Under the pieces are notes generated by a model. That model was not told the DNA's origin. It did not search any database and was given only the letters and a program-made list of their open reading frames with translations. Positions 36,708 through 45,288 of a stretch of DNA of 64,000 nt are shown in pieces; the first letter of the stretch is position 1, and every line of letters begins with the position of its first letter. Source of the stretch: Streptomyces parvus (lineage in GTDB: Bacteria; Actinomycetota; Actinomycetes; Streptomycetales; Streptomycetaceae); the NCBI RefSeq assembly GCF_014648875.1, contig NZ_BMRY01000004.1, positions 186,001 through 250,000 on the forward strand. The letters are read 5' to 3'. A program made the translations under genes and the position numbers.

Positions 36708-38413
36708 CGGGATCTCCGGGCGTCGTCGTGCGGCTCGTCGTGGGGCGGCCAGATGTGCGGGGCGGGCTCGTACGTCTGCTTCCGCGGCGCGCCGGCGAAG
36801 AACTCGAAGGGCTGGTCCTGCTGTCTCCGGCCCTGCCCCTGGCCCTGGTCCTGGTCCTGCTGGGTGTACGGCTCGCGCCGGGCGTACGGCTCCTGTTGGG
36901 TGTACGGCTCCTGCTGGGTGTACGGCTCGCGCTGCGTGTGCGGGTCCTGCTGGGCGTGCTGGTCCTGCCGGGCGTACGGCTCACGCTGCGCGTACTGCTC
37001 CTGCTGCGCGTACTGCTCGTGGTGCTGGTGCTGGTGCTGGTGCTGGTGAGGGGGCTGCGGCCGGTAGGAATCCGGCGGCTGCACCGGGATGCGCACCACC
37101 GGGATCTCCTGCGTCTGCGAAGCCTGGTAGCGCTCCTCGTACGCCGGGTGGTACGAGGCGAACGGGTCCAGGCGGGACGCCTGCGCCGGATTCGCGGCGA
37201 CCGGGTTCGGGGTCTCCTCGTCCGCCTCGCTCTCGTCGGCGGGGAGCTCGGCGAGGTACTCCAGCAACTCCTCGCCCTGGCCGTGGATGTTGCCGATGGC
37301 CACCAGCGACGCGCCGTCGGACATCCGGCCGAGCATCGCCGGCATGAACTCGTCGGCGGCCCGCTTCTCGCCGCCCAGATCGACCGCCCGGTCCTGCCAC
37401 TCGGCGGGGATGGCGTCGATCGCGCTCTTGGCGGGGTGCCCGATGACGAAGACGTTGTCGGGCTGGAGGTCGGGGATGATCTCGCCCATCTGCCCGTTGC
37501 GCTCCACGCGGTCGGGGCGGCAGTTGATCACCACGTTCAGCGGGCGGCGGATCGCGCCGAGGTCGAGGAGCTGGTTGATGTTCATCAGCGTCGACTCGGG
37601 GTCGTTGGCCGCGAAGACGTTGGCGAAGGCGAGCCGGTTGCCGTCGGGTGCCACATAACGCTCCACGGAGAGCACGCCCGGGTCCGGCGGGGCGTCGTAC
37701 ATCCCCTGGAGGGCGACCTCGCGCTCCACGCCGAGCAGGTCGGCGACGACCAGCGCGATCGCCACGTTCTCCTTGAAGGTGAACCAGCTGAAGCCGCGCA
37801 GCTCCTCGTCGCTGACGGTCTCCGGGTCGGCGTACACCAGCTGGCAGTTCCGGGCGTCCGCCTCCTCCTGGAGGATGTGGAAACGTTCCTTCTCGGCGGT
37901 GACGCAGATGCCGTCCTCGGGCATCGAGCGGCACAGCGAGCGGGCCACGTCGTCGAGGGTGGGGCCCATCTCGGCGAGGTGGTCCTCGCGTACGTTGCAG
38001 AGCACGCCGATCGTCGAGCGGATCAGCTTGCTCTGGTTGACCTCCTGGAGCGCCGGCATCACGGCCATGCACTCGATGACGAGCGCGTCGGGCCGGTAGG
38101 TGGCGGCCCGGCGGACGATGCCGATCTGCTCCACCACGTTGGCGATGCCGAACTTCCGGTAGACCGGCTCCTCGGTGGCGTCCGGGTGGATGAAGCGGGC
38201 GGCCGTCCCGGTCGTCTTGGCGACGGTGATCAGGTCACCGCCCCGCAGCGCGCCCGCGCAGAGCCGGGTGATGGAGGACTTGCCGCGGATGCCGTTGACC
38301 AGCACCCGCGAGGGGATGGTGTGCAGCGAGGCGTAGTGCCGCCGCTGCTCCACGATGCCCGCGACGAGCAGGAACGCACTGCCGGTGAGCAGGACGAAGT
38401 AGAGGTAGAGCAC
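36704..38413 (-). CDS. pgsB: poly-gamma-glutamate synthase PgsB/CapB with repeat tail
   Basis: A 569-residue ATP-dependent amide ligase of the Mur ligase fold. An N-terminal membrane helix precedes the P-loop VNGIRGKSSITRLCAGALRG. The glutamate/Mg region is VIECMAVMPALQEVNQSKLI and the segment VREDHLAEMGPT follows. The catalytic part ends near residue 395, the normal family length. About 175 extra residues follow: a linker, an HQHQHQ run, nine hexapeptides of type (E/D)(P/Q)(Y/H)(A/T)(Q/R)(Q/R), and an acidic His-containing end. The GTG start is 4 nt from the stop of the upstream HAMP gene. It makes the PGA chain at the cytoplasmic membrane. Confidence 0.95.
   Translation of the reverse strand: MLYLYFVLLTGSAFLLVAGIVEQRRHYASLHTIPSRVLVNGIRGKSSITRLCAGALRGGDLITVAKTTGTAARFIHPDATEEPVYRKFGIANVVEQIGIVRRAATYRPDALVIECMAVMPALQEVNQSKLIRSTIGVLCNVREDHLAEMGPTLDDVARSLCRSMPEDGICVTAEKERFHILQEEADARNCQLVYADPETVSDEELRGFSWFTFKENVAIALVVADLLGVEREVALQGMYDAPPDPGVLSVERYVAPDGNRLAFANVFAANDPESTLMNINQLLDLGAIRRPLNVVINCRPDRVERNGQMGEIIPDLQPDNVFVIGHPAKSAIDAIPAEWQDRAVDLGGEKRAADEFMPAMLGRMSDGASLVAIGNIHGQGEELLEYLAELPADESEADEETPNPVAANPAQASRLDPFASYHPAYEERYQASQTQEIPVVRIPVQPPDSYRPQPPHQHQHQHQHHEQYAQQEQYAQREPYARQDQHAQQDPHTQREPYTQQEPYTQQEPYARREPYTQQDQDQGQGQGRRQQDQPFEFFAGAPRKQTYEPAPHIWPPHDEPHDDARRSR
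36857..37018 (-). repeat. nine tandem 18-bp repeats in the pgsB tail
   Basis: The coding strand holds nine consecutive in-frame 18-bp units that encode hexapeptides such as EPYTQQ, EQYAQR, EPYARR and DPHTQR. The array is exactly 162 bp. Units differ mainly in single bases, indicating expansion by slippage. Copy number is likely to vary between strains. Confidence 0.9.
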
Positions 38414-38419
38414 GCTGGG

Positions 38420-40741
38420 TCACCTTCCTCCGGCGCCGGGCCGGGTCTCGGCGGGCCGGCGCGCCTGGGTCTGCCGACGGGCCTGCAACTGCTGGCGGAT
38501 CAGTTCGAGGCTCCGGACGACGGCGCCCACCTCGTCCTGGTAGCGGGGGTAGTGCACGGTCCTGAGGTCTCCGTCGGCGAGCTTCTCGGCGGCCGCCGCG
38601 AGGGCTCGCAGGGGCCGTACGACGACGAGGTGGATCCAGCCCAGACAGACCACGATCAGGGCGATGCCGAGCAGGCTGGCGAGCACGCTGCGGTCCTCGC
38701 GCTCGTAGGCGGTGATCTCGAAGCGACCGGCGTCCTGCCAGCTCACGACGGTCCAGCCCAGGTCGGCGGCGACGCCGCCGCCGGTGAACGGTGCGGCGGC
38801 GGCCACGGTGACGGCGCCACCGTCCCGGATGAGCAGCCCGTTCTCCAGCGGCCCGGCGCCCACCCGCACATTGGCGGCGCGCACCAGGTCGGGCAGCCCG
38901 TCCTTCGGCAGCCCCTCGAAGGCACGGAATCCGTCGCTGGCGGCGAGGGTCCGCGCGTCCGCGTTCACGATCCGGACCTCACCGAGGCCGGGCCGCTTCA
39001 GCAGCGAGTTGAGGAACTCCACCCGCACCTCACCGACCAGGGTCATGCCCTTGCGCTCCGGCACGGGCGCCCCGGCCTGGACAACGGGCCTCTTCTCGCC
39101 CTGGCCGGAGACGCGGACCAGCGACGGGTCCTTCTCCGCGCTCCACGGGTGGGTGTCGCCGCCGGCCCGGGCGACGATGTCGCCGTTCGCGCCGACGACG
39201 TACAGCGCCTGGTAGCGGGTGTGTTCGCGCAGGGCGTTCTTCAGCACGGACTCGGTGCCGGCGGGGTCGTCGACGTCGAGCAGGCGGGAGGTGGAGACGA
39301 GATCGGCCTGGGCCTCGTTCAGCGCCCGGCGGGCCCGGTCGGCGACCAGGTCGGTGCGGTCGCGCTGGTCGTTGACCATGACGGCGGGGATGCTCACGGT
39401 CCCGTCCGTGCGGTTGAGCAGGAGGCCGACGGGGACGCACCACAGCAGCAGGAGAACCGCCGTCAGTGCCAACGGCCCCCGCGCGCCGCCCCGGAACCGG
39501 CCGGGCGGGCGCGCGCCGGCGGAGCCGTCGGAGGCCTGAGCGCCGCCGAGGTGGCCGCGGATGCGCTCCAGCGCGGCGCCGATCCGGGCGGCCTCGCCCC
39601 AGCGGGGCACCGTGACCGGCCGGATCAGATCGCCGCGGGCGAGCCGGCGGGACTCCAGGAACAGCCCGAGCAGCGGGCGCTGCACGGTCATCCACAGCAC
39701 GGCGACCGCGAGCAGGCCGAGCAGCACCAGGGCGCCCGCCGCGAGCAGCCCGAAGAGCTGCCGGCTGTCATCGGTGAAGGTCTGCTGCTGGACCACCGGA
39801 AGGAGGGAGACGACCGTGAGGCCGAGACCGGCGGCGACGCTCTCCCCGTCCTCCGGGTCGGAGGCGGCGAGGGAGGCGTACCCCACGGTGGCGACCCGGC
39901 CGTTGTAGCCCCCGCCCACCAGGGTTCCGCTGACCCCGGGGTAGCCGCGGGAACCGGGCTCCCGGGCGCTGACCGGGTTCTGCTCGGTCTCCTCGGCGGC
40001 CTGGTCGGACAGCCGGGTCATCTGCTTCTGCAGGAAGGTGAGTTCCTCGCGCTGTTTGTCGGAGTTGAGTGCCTCCGACTGGTCGAAACCAGCCGTGGCG
40101 AGTACCTCGCCGTCCCGGGCCACCACCGACATGGTGCGGAACTCGCCCAGGTTGATGGGCGGCACGGAGAGGCTGTTGGAGGCGACCAGCAGCTGCTGAG
40201 CCCCCTGCTTCCCCTCCAGCACGGCCATCGTCATCAGACGTACGTCGCCGGTCTCCAGCCGCACCATCCGCGGGGTGAGCGCCTTGTCACCGGTGAGGAC
40301 GTCCTTGTCCACCCAGGCGAGCGGGATGCGCTCCCCGCGGGCGGCGAGCACCTTGCCGTCCGCCAGGTCCAGCACCGTGGTGCCGGTCCACTTCTGGTAC
40401 GCCTTGCTCAGGTCCGACAGCACGCGCTCGGGGTCGGCCGGCTTGCCCGTGTTCAGGGCGGCCGCGGTGCGTTCGAGGTCCGTGACCCGCTCGTCGATCG
40501 AGGCGCGCAGGGCGATGGCGCCGTCCTCGGCGAAGTACTGCTGCGAGGAGAGCACCGCCTTCGGCACGACCGGTTCCGAGCCCGGCCCCAGCACCTTGGC
40601 CGTGAGTCCCGCGAGGGCGAGGATCAGCACGCACAGCAACGCGATCGGCGGCCGGATGCCGCCCAGCAGCGGCATGTCCGCACGTCTGCGGCTGCGCCGC
40701 CGGCCTTTCGGCACGAGGGGCGCGGCAGGAGTCGATGTCAC
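38420..40741 (-). CDS. double Cache/HAMP membrane protein of the PGA operon
   Basis: A 773-residue protein built as a tandem duplication. Each half has a transmembrane helix (IALLCVLILALAGLTAKVLG; ALTAVLLLLWCVPVGLLLN), a roughly 250-residue extracytoplasmic Cache-like sensor, a second helix (LLAAGALVLLGLLAVAVLWM; SVLASLLGIALIVVCLGWIH) and a HAMP-like coil (SRRLARGDLIRPVTVPRWGE; AEKLADGDLRTVHYPRYQDE). There is no kinase, cyclase or methyl-accepting output domain. GTG at 40741 has AAGGAAG 6 nt upstream; the longer frame does not. It sits between capA and pgsB, so it may couple an external signal to polymer synthesis or act as a scaffold. Confidence 0.82.
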   Translation of the reverse strand: MTSTPAAPLVPKGRRRSRRRADMPLLGGIRPPIALLCVLILALAGLTAKVLGPGSEPVVPKAVLSSQQYFAEDGAIALRASIDERVTDLERTAAALNTGKPADPERVLSDLSKAYQKWTGTTVLDLADGKVLAARGERIPLAWVDKDVLTGDKALTPRMVRLETGDVRLMTMAVLEGKQGAQQLLVASNSLSVPPINLGEFRTMSVVARDGEVLATAGFDQSEALNSDKQREELTFLQKQMTRLSDQAAEETEQNPVSAREPGSRGYPGVSGTLVGGGYNGRVATVGYASLAASDPEDGESVAAGLGLTVVSLLPVVQQQTFTDDSRQLFGLLAAGALVLLGLLAVAVLWMTVQRPLLGLFLESRRLARGDLIRPVTVPRWGEAARIGAALERIRGHLGGAQASDGSAGARPPGRFRGGARGPLALTAVLLLLWCVPVGLLLNRTDGTVSIPAVMVNDQRDRTDLVADRARRALNEAQADLVSTSRLLDVDDPAGTESVLKNALREHTRYQALYVVGANGDIVARAGGDTHPWSAEKDPSLVRVSGQGEKRPVVQAGAPVPERKGMTLVGEVRVEFLNSLLKRPGLGEVRIVNADARTLAASDGFRAFEGLPKDGLPDLVRAANVRVGAGPLENGLLIRDGGAVTVAAAAPFTGGGVAADLGWTVVSWQDAGRFEITAYEREDRSVLASLLGIALIVVCLGWIHLVVVRPLRALAAAAEKLADGDLRTVHYPRYQDEVGAVVRSLELIRQQLQARRQTQARRPAETRPGAGGR

Positions 40742-40804
40742 CGGTTTCTTCCTTGGTCGCTGCGGGTGCTCAGTGCCCGGAGGAAGCACCGCTGTCGCGT
40801 GGCT

Positions 40805-40840
40805 GCGAGACGCTGTCGTGGGACAGCGCGAGACGCTGTC
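40805..40840. promoter_or_regulatory. direct and inverted repeats upstream of the HAMP-pgsBC operon
   Basis: GCGAGACGCTGTC occurs twice (40805-40817, 40828-40840), and GACAGCG (40822-40828) makes inverted pairs with CGCTGTC on both sides. The cluster lies in the 164-bp gap between the capA stop and the HAMP-gene start, where a promoter for the downstream genes is expected. Confidence 0.4.
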
Positions 40841-40905
40841 ATAGGAAAGACGGACAAGCGCCTAATAGGTTGTACTCATCGGCATACGAGCGGGTGTGTG
40901 CCTGA

Positions 40906-42108
40906 TCACTTCTCCAGGGACAGCCGCTTGAGGCCGTCACCGCCCGGCGCTCCCCGGTTGTAGAGGAAGCCGTGCGTGCGGTTCTCGGCCAGCCGGTAGC
41001 GGGCGATCCGGTCGGCGGACAGCCCTTCGGGGTTCTCCAGCGCCTGCTGGACGTCCACCAGCCGGAGGTCCTCGACGGCGCCCTCGGGGGCCTTCTCCCC
41101 GGGTTCGAGCTCCGGCGGAATGTCGACGAGCGTGGTGCGGTAGCGGGCGGAGACGTCCCAGCCGTCGGCGGTCTCGCGGAACTCGAACCAGCCGATGGCT
41201 CCCTCCTCCGTGATTCCCTTGGGGACGGAATGCCGGGCCACCTGGTTGCCGAGGCTGTAGGCGACCCAGGTGCCGTTGACCTTCTGGATCGGCTGTACCA
41301 CGTGGGCGTGGTGGCCGATCACGAGGTCGATCCCCGTCTCCTCGGCCAGCTGCTGGGCCAGGGACAGCTGTGCGGTCCCCGGTTCGTTGAAGTACTCCGC
41401 TCCCCAGTGGATGGAGAGGATGACCACCTCGGCGCCCTTGTCCCGGGCCCGCCGCTCGGCCTTTTTGATGCTGGATCTGTCGGTCCGGTTGAGCGCCCAC
41501 TTGTGCTTGTCGGGCGTGGGGTGGACGAACGACTCCCAGGAGTACGAGAGGTGAGCGACCTTGACGCCGTTGACGTCACGGATGTTGATCTGCTCTGCTT
41601 CCTTCGGCGTCCGCGCCGACCCGCTGTGCCCGAGGCCCACCTTGTCCATGGCGTCCAGCGTGCGGCGCACGGCTTTCAGTCCATGGTCGAAGGTGTGATT
41701 GGAGGCCGTCGAGCAGGTGTCGTATCCGACGTCTTTCAGGCTGGTCAGGATCTGCGGCGGAACCAGGAATTCCGGATATCCCTGGAACGGCCCCTTGGGG
41801 TTCCCGACGGGCGTCTCCATGTGACAGATCGCGAGATCGGCCTTGCTGATCACGGGCTTCACCCCGGCGAGCAGCGGCCCGAAGTCCAGGCCGGCCTCCC
41901 CCTGTCCGGTCTTCCCGGCATCCTTGGCGGCCTGCTCGACCAGCTCGGGATGGATGAGAACGTCTCCGGCCGCGGCGACGGTGAAACTGCGGCCGCCGGC
42001 CTTGGCCTCGGGTTGCGCCGGCTGCGAGCCGCACGACACGGTCAGGCCGACGGCTATCGCCAGCAGGCCCGCCGACCGACCCATACCGAGAGAATTACGG
42101 AATGTCAC
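40906..42108 (-). CDS. pgsA: CapA/PgsA-family poly-gamma-glutamate lipoprotein
   Basis: A 400-residue CapA-family protein with a metallophosphatase-like fold. A lipoprotein signal ends in LTVSCGSQ, so it is anchored outside the membrane. Family motifs include AAAGDVLIHPELVEQ, ICHMETPVGNPKGPFQGYPE, STASNHTFDHGLKAVRRTLD, SIHWGAEYFNEP and IDLVIGHHAHVVQPI. CapA/PgsA is needed for export and anchoring of poly-gamma-glutamate. GTG at 42108 has no clear ribosome site, and the 5' end nearly touches the divergent lipoprotein gene. It is the first gene of the leftward capsule locus. Confidence 0.94.
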   Translation of the reverse strand: MTFRNSLGMGRSAGLLAIAVGLTVSCGSQPAQPEAKAGGRSFTVAAAGDVLIHPELVEQAAKDAGKTGQGEAGLDFGPLLAGVKPVISKADLAICHMETPVGNPKGPFQGYPEFLVPPQILTSLKDVGYDTCSTASNHTFDHGLKAVRRTLDAMDKVGLGHSGSARTPKEAEQINIRDVNGVKVAHLSYSWESFVHPTPDKHKWALNRTDRSSIKKAERRARDKGAEVVILSIHWGAEYFNEPGTAQLSLAQQLAEETGIDLVIGHHAHVVQPIQKVNGTWVAYSLGNQVARHSVPKGITEEGAIGWFEFRETADGWDVSARYRTTLVDIPPELEPGEKAPEGAVEDLRLVDVQQALENPEGLSADRIARYRLAENRTHGFLYNRGAPGGDGLKRLSLEK

Positions 42109-42131
42109 TGAGTCATACTTACATGAGCCTC

Positions 42132-43091
42132 ATGTGTGATCGTCGTATTGCCATCACGGGACGATCACGTTTCCTCCGCATTTTCGTCCCGGTGGGTTTG
42201 CTCCTGGCTCTGGTCGGTTGCCAGGCCGATGCTTCCCCGGCACCGGAGGACACCGTTCCGCGCGCCCGGGAACTGGTCGACCTGCGCAGCCGCATTCTCG
42301 GATACACGGCGAAGTTCCGCGCCGACTCCCCCTACCGCCCGCCCGGCAAGGAGCAGCGGGAGCGGCTGGCGAAGGCCGTCGGGAGTCTGCTGTCGGGTGA
42401 CGCCCAGGGCGCCGAGCGCCGGCTCGTCCCGCTCGGCCTCGGTGTGACCCGCCTCACCGACACCGACTCGGGCCGCCGTTACGACGAGATCGCCGCCACC
42501 GGCCAGGGCGAGAGCGCCCGCTGGGGCCGCTTGTACCTGAACGCCGACTCCACCGTCCGCTGGAACGCCCAGGTCCCGCACCCCGTCTCCGACCGCGACA
42601 CCGAGGACCTCGGCGTCCGGCTCCTGGAGCAGAACCCCGGCGGAGCCCTCGTCATCGCCGGATCCCACCGGCGGGCCGGCGACCATGGCGAGGCCGATGT
42701 CGCCCACCGCGAGGACAGCGCCTTTCACGCGATCGTCGTGGAGCTCCAGAAGCGCGGAGTGCCCGGCGTCCAGTTGCACGGCTTCGCCGACTCCTCGGAC
42801 CGCCCCTGGGACGCCGTCGTCTCCACCGGCGCCGTCGAGACGGCGCCCGCCGAGGTGGTCGCCCTGGCCGACCGCATGGACGACGACGGGCTGCGGGTCT
42901 GCCGGGCCTGGGAGGCGCGCTGCCCGCTGGAGGGCAGGAGCAACGTCCAGGGCCGCTCGGCGGAGCGCGAACACGCCGGCTTCGTCCACGTCGAACTGGC
43001 CCGCCACGCCCGCGCGGACGGCGGCCGCGACACGGAGGAGGCGGCCGAGGCCCTGGCCGGGCTGGTCGCGGGGTGGAATGCCGGAGGCTAG
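42132..43091 (+). CDS. lipoprotein of unknown function, divergent from capA
   Basis: A 319-residue lipoprotein. The signal reads FVPVGLLLALVGCQAD with a clear lipobox Cys, preceded by basic residues. The mature part has no family I recognise; it contains LVIAGSHRRAGDHGEADVAH and FHAIVVELQKRGVPGVQLHG, in which several His, Asp and Glu residues could bind a metal, so hydrolase activity is conceivable. Several ATGs are possible; 42132 gives a normal short n-region. Its 5' end abuts capA, so it probably belongs functionally to the PGA locus. Confidence 0.78.
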   Translation: MCDRRIAITGRSRFLRIFVPVGLLLALVGCQADASPAPEDTVPRARELVDLRSRILGYTAKFRADSPYRPPGKEQRERLAKAVGSLLSGDAQGAERRLVPLGLGVTRLTDTDSGRRYDEIAATGQGESARWGRLYLNADSTVRWNAQVPHPVSDRDTEDLGVRLLEQNPGGALVIAGSHRRAGDHGEADVAHREDSAFHAIVVELQKRGVPGVQLHGFADSSDRPWDAVVSTGAVETAPAEVVALADRMDDDGLRVCRAWEARCPLEGRSNVQGRSAEREHAGFVHVELARHARADGGRDTEEAAEALAGLVAGWNAGG

Positions 43092-43185
43092 GGCGTCGGG
43101 GGAGCGTCTCGACGCAACGCCCCGAACCATGGCAAATCGGCATACGGGTTGAAGGAGGGCCGGATGTCGGATCATCCTTGCCGTC

Positions 43186-45111
43186 ATGAGTCTCGTCTCC
43201 GCCTCCTTCAACACGTCCGCCATGGGCGACTACGGCTACGACTGGGCCCTGGTCGACGTGGAGACCTCGGGTCTCATGGCCCGGCGGGACCGTGTGCTGT
43301 CCGTCGCGGTGATCACGATCGGTCCGGACGGCGAGCAGACCGGGGAGTTCTCGACGTTGCTCGATCCGGGCTGCGATCCGGGGCCGGTGGAGGTGCACGG
43401 GCTGACCGCCGAGCGGCTGCGCGGTGCGCCGACGTTCGATCAGGTCGCCGGGCGGATCGGAGCGATGCTTCAGGACCGGGTCCTGGTCGCCCACAACGCC
43501 CAGTTCGACTACGACTTCCTGGCCCATGAGTTCGCCCGCGCGCGGATGTGGCTGCCGGTCTCGCAGCGGCTGTGCACCCTGGCGCTGAACCGTCAGGTGG
43601 ATCCGCCGACGGACGACATGAAGCTCGGCACCCTCGCCACCCACTACAACGTCCCCCGACAGCGCGCACACGATGCCCTGGACGACACCCGTGTGCTCGC
43701 CGGGATCCTGCGGGCGTCCCTGCGCGAGGCAGCGCGGCTCGATCTGCCCCTGCCGCTGGTGACCTGTCCGCCCCGGGCGGAGTCGCAGTTCACGCCGAAG
43801 CCGCCGAAGACCCCCTGTGCCTACCGCAATCCGGGACGGCTGGCTTCCGACGGGCCTCTCCGGCAGGGGATGAAGGTCGCGATCACCGGTGAGACCGCCC
43901 ACGCCCGGGCGGAGCTCGTGGGGCGGGCGGTCGCCGCCGGGCTGAACATGATGACCTCCGTCAGCCGGCACACCAGCGTGCTGGTCACCAACGAACCGGC
44001 GTCCGGTTCGGCGAAGGTCCGACGCGCACTCACCGAGGGCGTACCGGTCATCGACGAGCACACCTTCCTGCGCATGCTGGCCGACGTACGACCGGGGACC
44101 GCGCATGAGGCGACGGCCGTCGCGGCCGCCCCGATGGCCGAGCCGGAAGCAGAACCCGTCGTTGCCACCGCCGACTCGGCGCCCCGTACGCCGTCTGCCG
44201 CACCCGTCCAGGAAGCACCCGTCCCGGGCCCACCGACCCTCCCCACGGCCGTGCCCGGGGTGCCGGTACCCGCGCCACGGCGGCCGGTGCCGTCCGCCGG
44301 CGCCCCGGACAAGCCTCTGGCCCGGCGTCGCGTGCTGGTGCTCGGTGGCGTCCACGCCGATGCCGCGGCGGCACGTACCCGCATCGTCGAACTGGGCGGG
44401 TCCGCGGCGATCAACCTGTCCGCAAGCGTCACCGACGTCGTGCTCCTGGAGAAGGGGGAGGATGACCGGCGCATGAGCCGCATCGCCACCCTTGAGCTCC
44501 CCGTGCATGACATCCACTGGCTCAGCGCCCCGACCGCCACCGCCGCGTCCGGGACGGCGCCGAGGGCTCAGGAACCGCACGTGATGCCCAGAGGCGGTGT
44601 CATCGACCTGCCCACTGCGCACGGCGGGCCGGCGCCGGAGTGGTACATCACCGCAGGCTGGGCCCCGCATCCGGACTGCGGGATCGACGTCGTCGCGTTC
44701 GTCCTCGACGAGGACCAACAGGTCACCTTCGACGAGGACTTCATCTTCTACGGGGCGCCCGAAAGCCCGGCCGGGACCGTGCGGCTGCTGACCGGCGGTC
44801 CCGCCGAACAGACCATCGCCCTCGACCTGGCCTCCCTGCCGCCGGCGACGCGCAAGGTGGTCGTCGCCGCGGCCGTCGACGGCGCAGCCACCTTCGGGAC
44901 GGTCGGCGCGATCCAGATCGGAGCGGCCCTGGGCAGCAGCGGTGCACCGCTGGCCAGGGCCACACTGGACGCCGCCACCACCGAACGCACCATGCTCCTC
45001 GTGGAGATCTACCGCAGAGGTCCGGTGTGGCGCCTGCGTGCCGTCGGACAGGGCTACGACCACGGCCTCGACGCCCTCGCACGCGGATACGGTGCCGACA
45101 TCGCCGACTGA
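43186..45111 (+). CDS. DEDDh exonuclease-BRCT-TerD fusion protein
   Basis: A 641-residue multidomain protein. Residues about 18-190 are a DnaQ-like 3'-5' exonuclease (catalytic Asp and Glu in LVDVETSG, HNAQFDYDFL, and HDALDDTRVL for the final His/Asp). Residues about 225-305 are a BRCT domain (MKVAITGETAHARAELVGRA, then VTNEPASGSAKVRRALTEGV). After a Pro/Ala linker a second BRCT-like segment follows (RRVLVLGGVHADAAAARTRI). Residues about 480-641 are TerD (WYITAGWAPHPDCGIDVVAF, ending VGQGYDHGLDALARGYG). TerD modules bind calcium and belong to tellurite/phage stress systems. ATG at 43186 lacks a ribosome site, while a strong GAAGGAGG precedes an out-of-frame ATG at 43164. About 180 nt after the stop remain protein-like in another frame. 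Confidence 0.9.
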   Translation: MSLVSASFNTSAMGDYGYDWALVDVETSGLMARRDRVLSVAVITIGPDGEQTGEFSTLLDPGCDPGPVEVHGLTAERLRGAPTFDQVAGRIGAMLQDRVLVAHNAQFDYDFLAHEFARARMWLPVSQRLCTLALNRQVDPPTDDMKLGTLATHYNVPRQRAHDALDDTRVLAGILRASLREAARLDLPLPLVTCPPRAESQFTPKPPKTPCAYRNPGRLASDGPLRQGMKVAITGETAHARAELVGRAVAAGLNMMTSVSRHTSVLVTNEPASGSAKVRRALTEGVPVIDEHTFLRMLADVRPGTAHEATAVAAAPMAEPEAEPVVATADSAPRTPSAAPVQEAPVPGPPTLPTAVPGVPVPAPRRPVPSAGAPDKPLARRRVLVLGGVHADAAAARTRIVELGGSAAINLSASVTDVVLLEKGEDDRRMSRIATLELPVHDIHWLSAPTATAASGTAPRAQEPHVMPRGGVIDLPTAHGGPAPEWYITAGWAPHPDCGIDVVAFVLDEDQQVTFDEDFIFYGAPESPAGTVRLLTGGPAEQTIALDLASLPPATRKVVVAAAVDGAATFGTVGAIQIGAALGSSGAPLARATLDAATTERTMLLVEIYRRGPVWRLRAVGQGYDHGLDALARGYGADIAD

Positions 45112-45288
45112 ACGACGGCGACGGATTCGACGGGGTCTTCGGGCAGGACATGGCCGACGCCGCATCACGCTTCCTCGCTCCCGGAGGCCCTCGTCCGGAT
45201 GCCCCTCGCGACGGAACGACGCCTCCGCCGTTCCAGCAACCCCGACTTCCTCCCCCGTACGCCTACCACTACCTGGGCAACGGCGCCG

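Noticed and set aside
36692..40963. A 1423-residue open frame on the plus strand
   Set aside because: It is antisense to pgsB, pgsC, the HAMP gene and capA, which have clear domains, starts and overlaps. Its product is low-complexity Gly/Val/Arg/Leu sequence, the usual shadow of high-GC coding DNA.
45112..45288. A small gene after the exonuclease-TerD stop (frame with ADAASRFLAPGGPRPDAP)
   Set aside because: The frame looks somewhat protein-like but lacks a ribosome site and runs antisense into the aldehyde dehydrogenase end. It may be an ancestral tail of the fusion protein rather than a gene.
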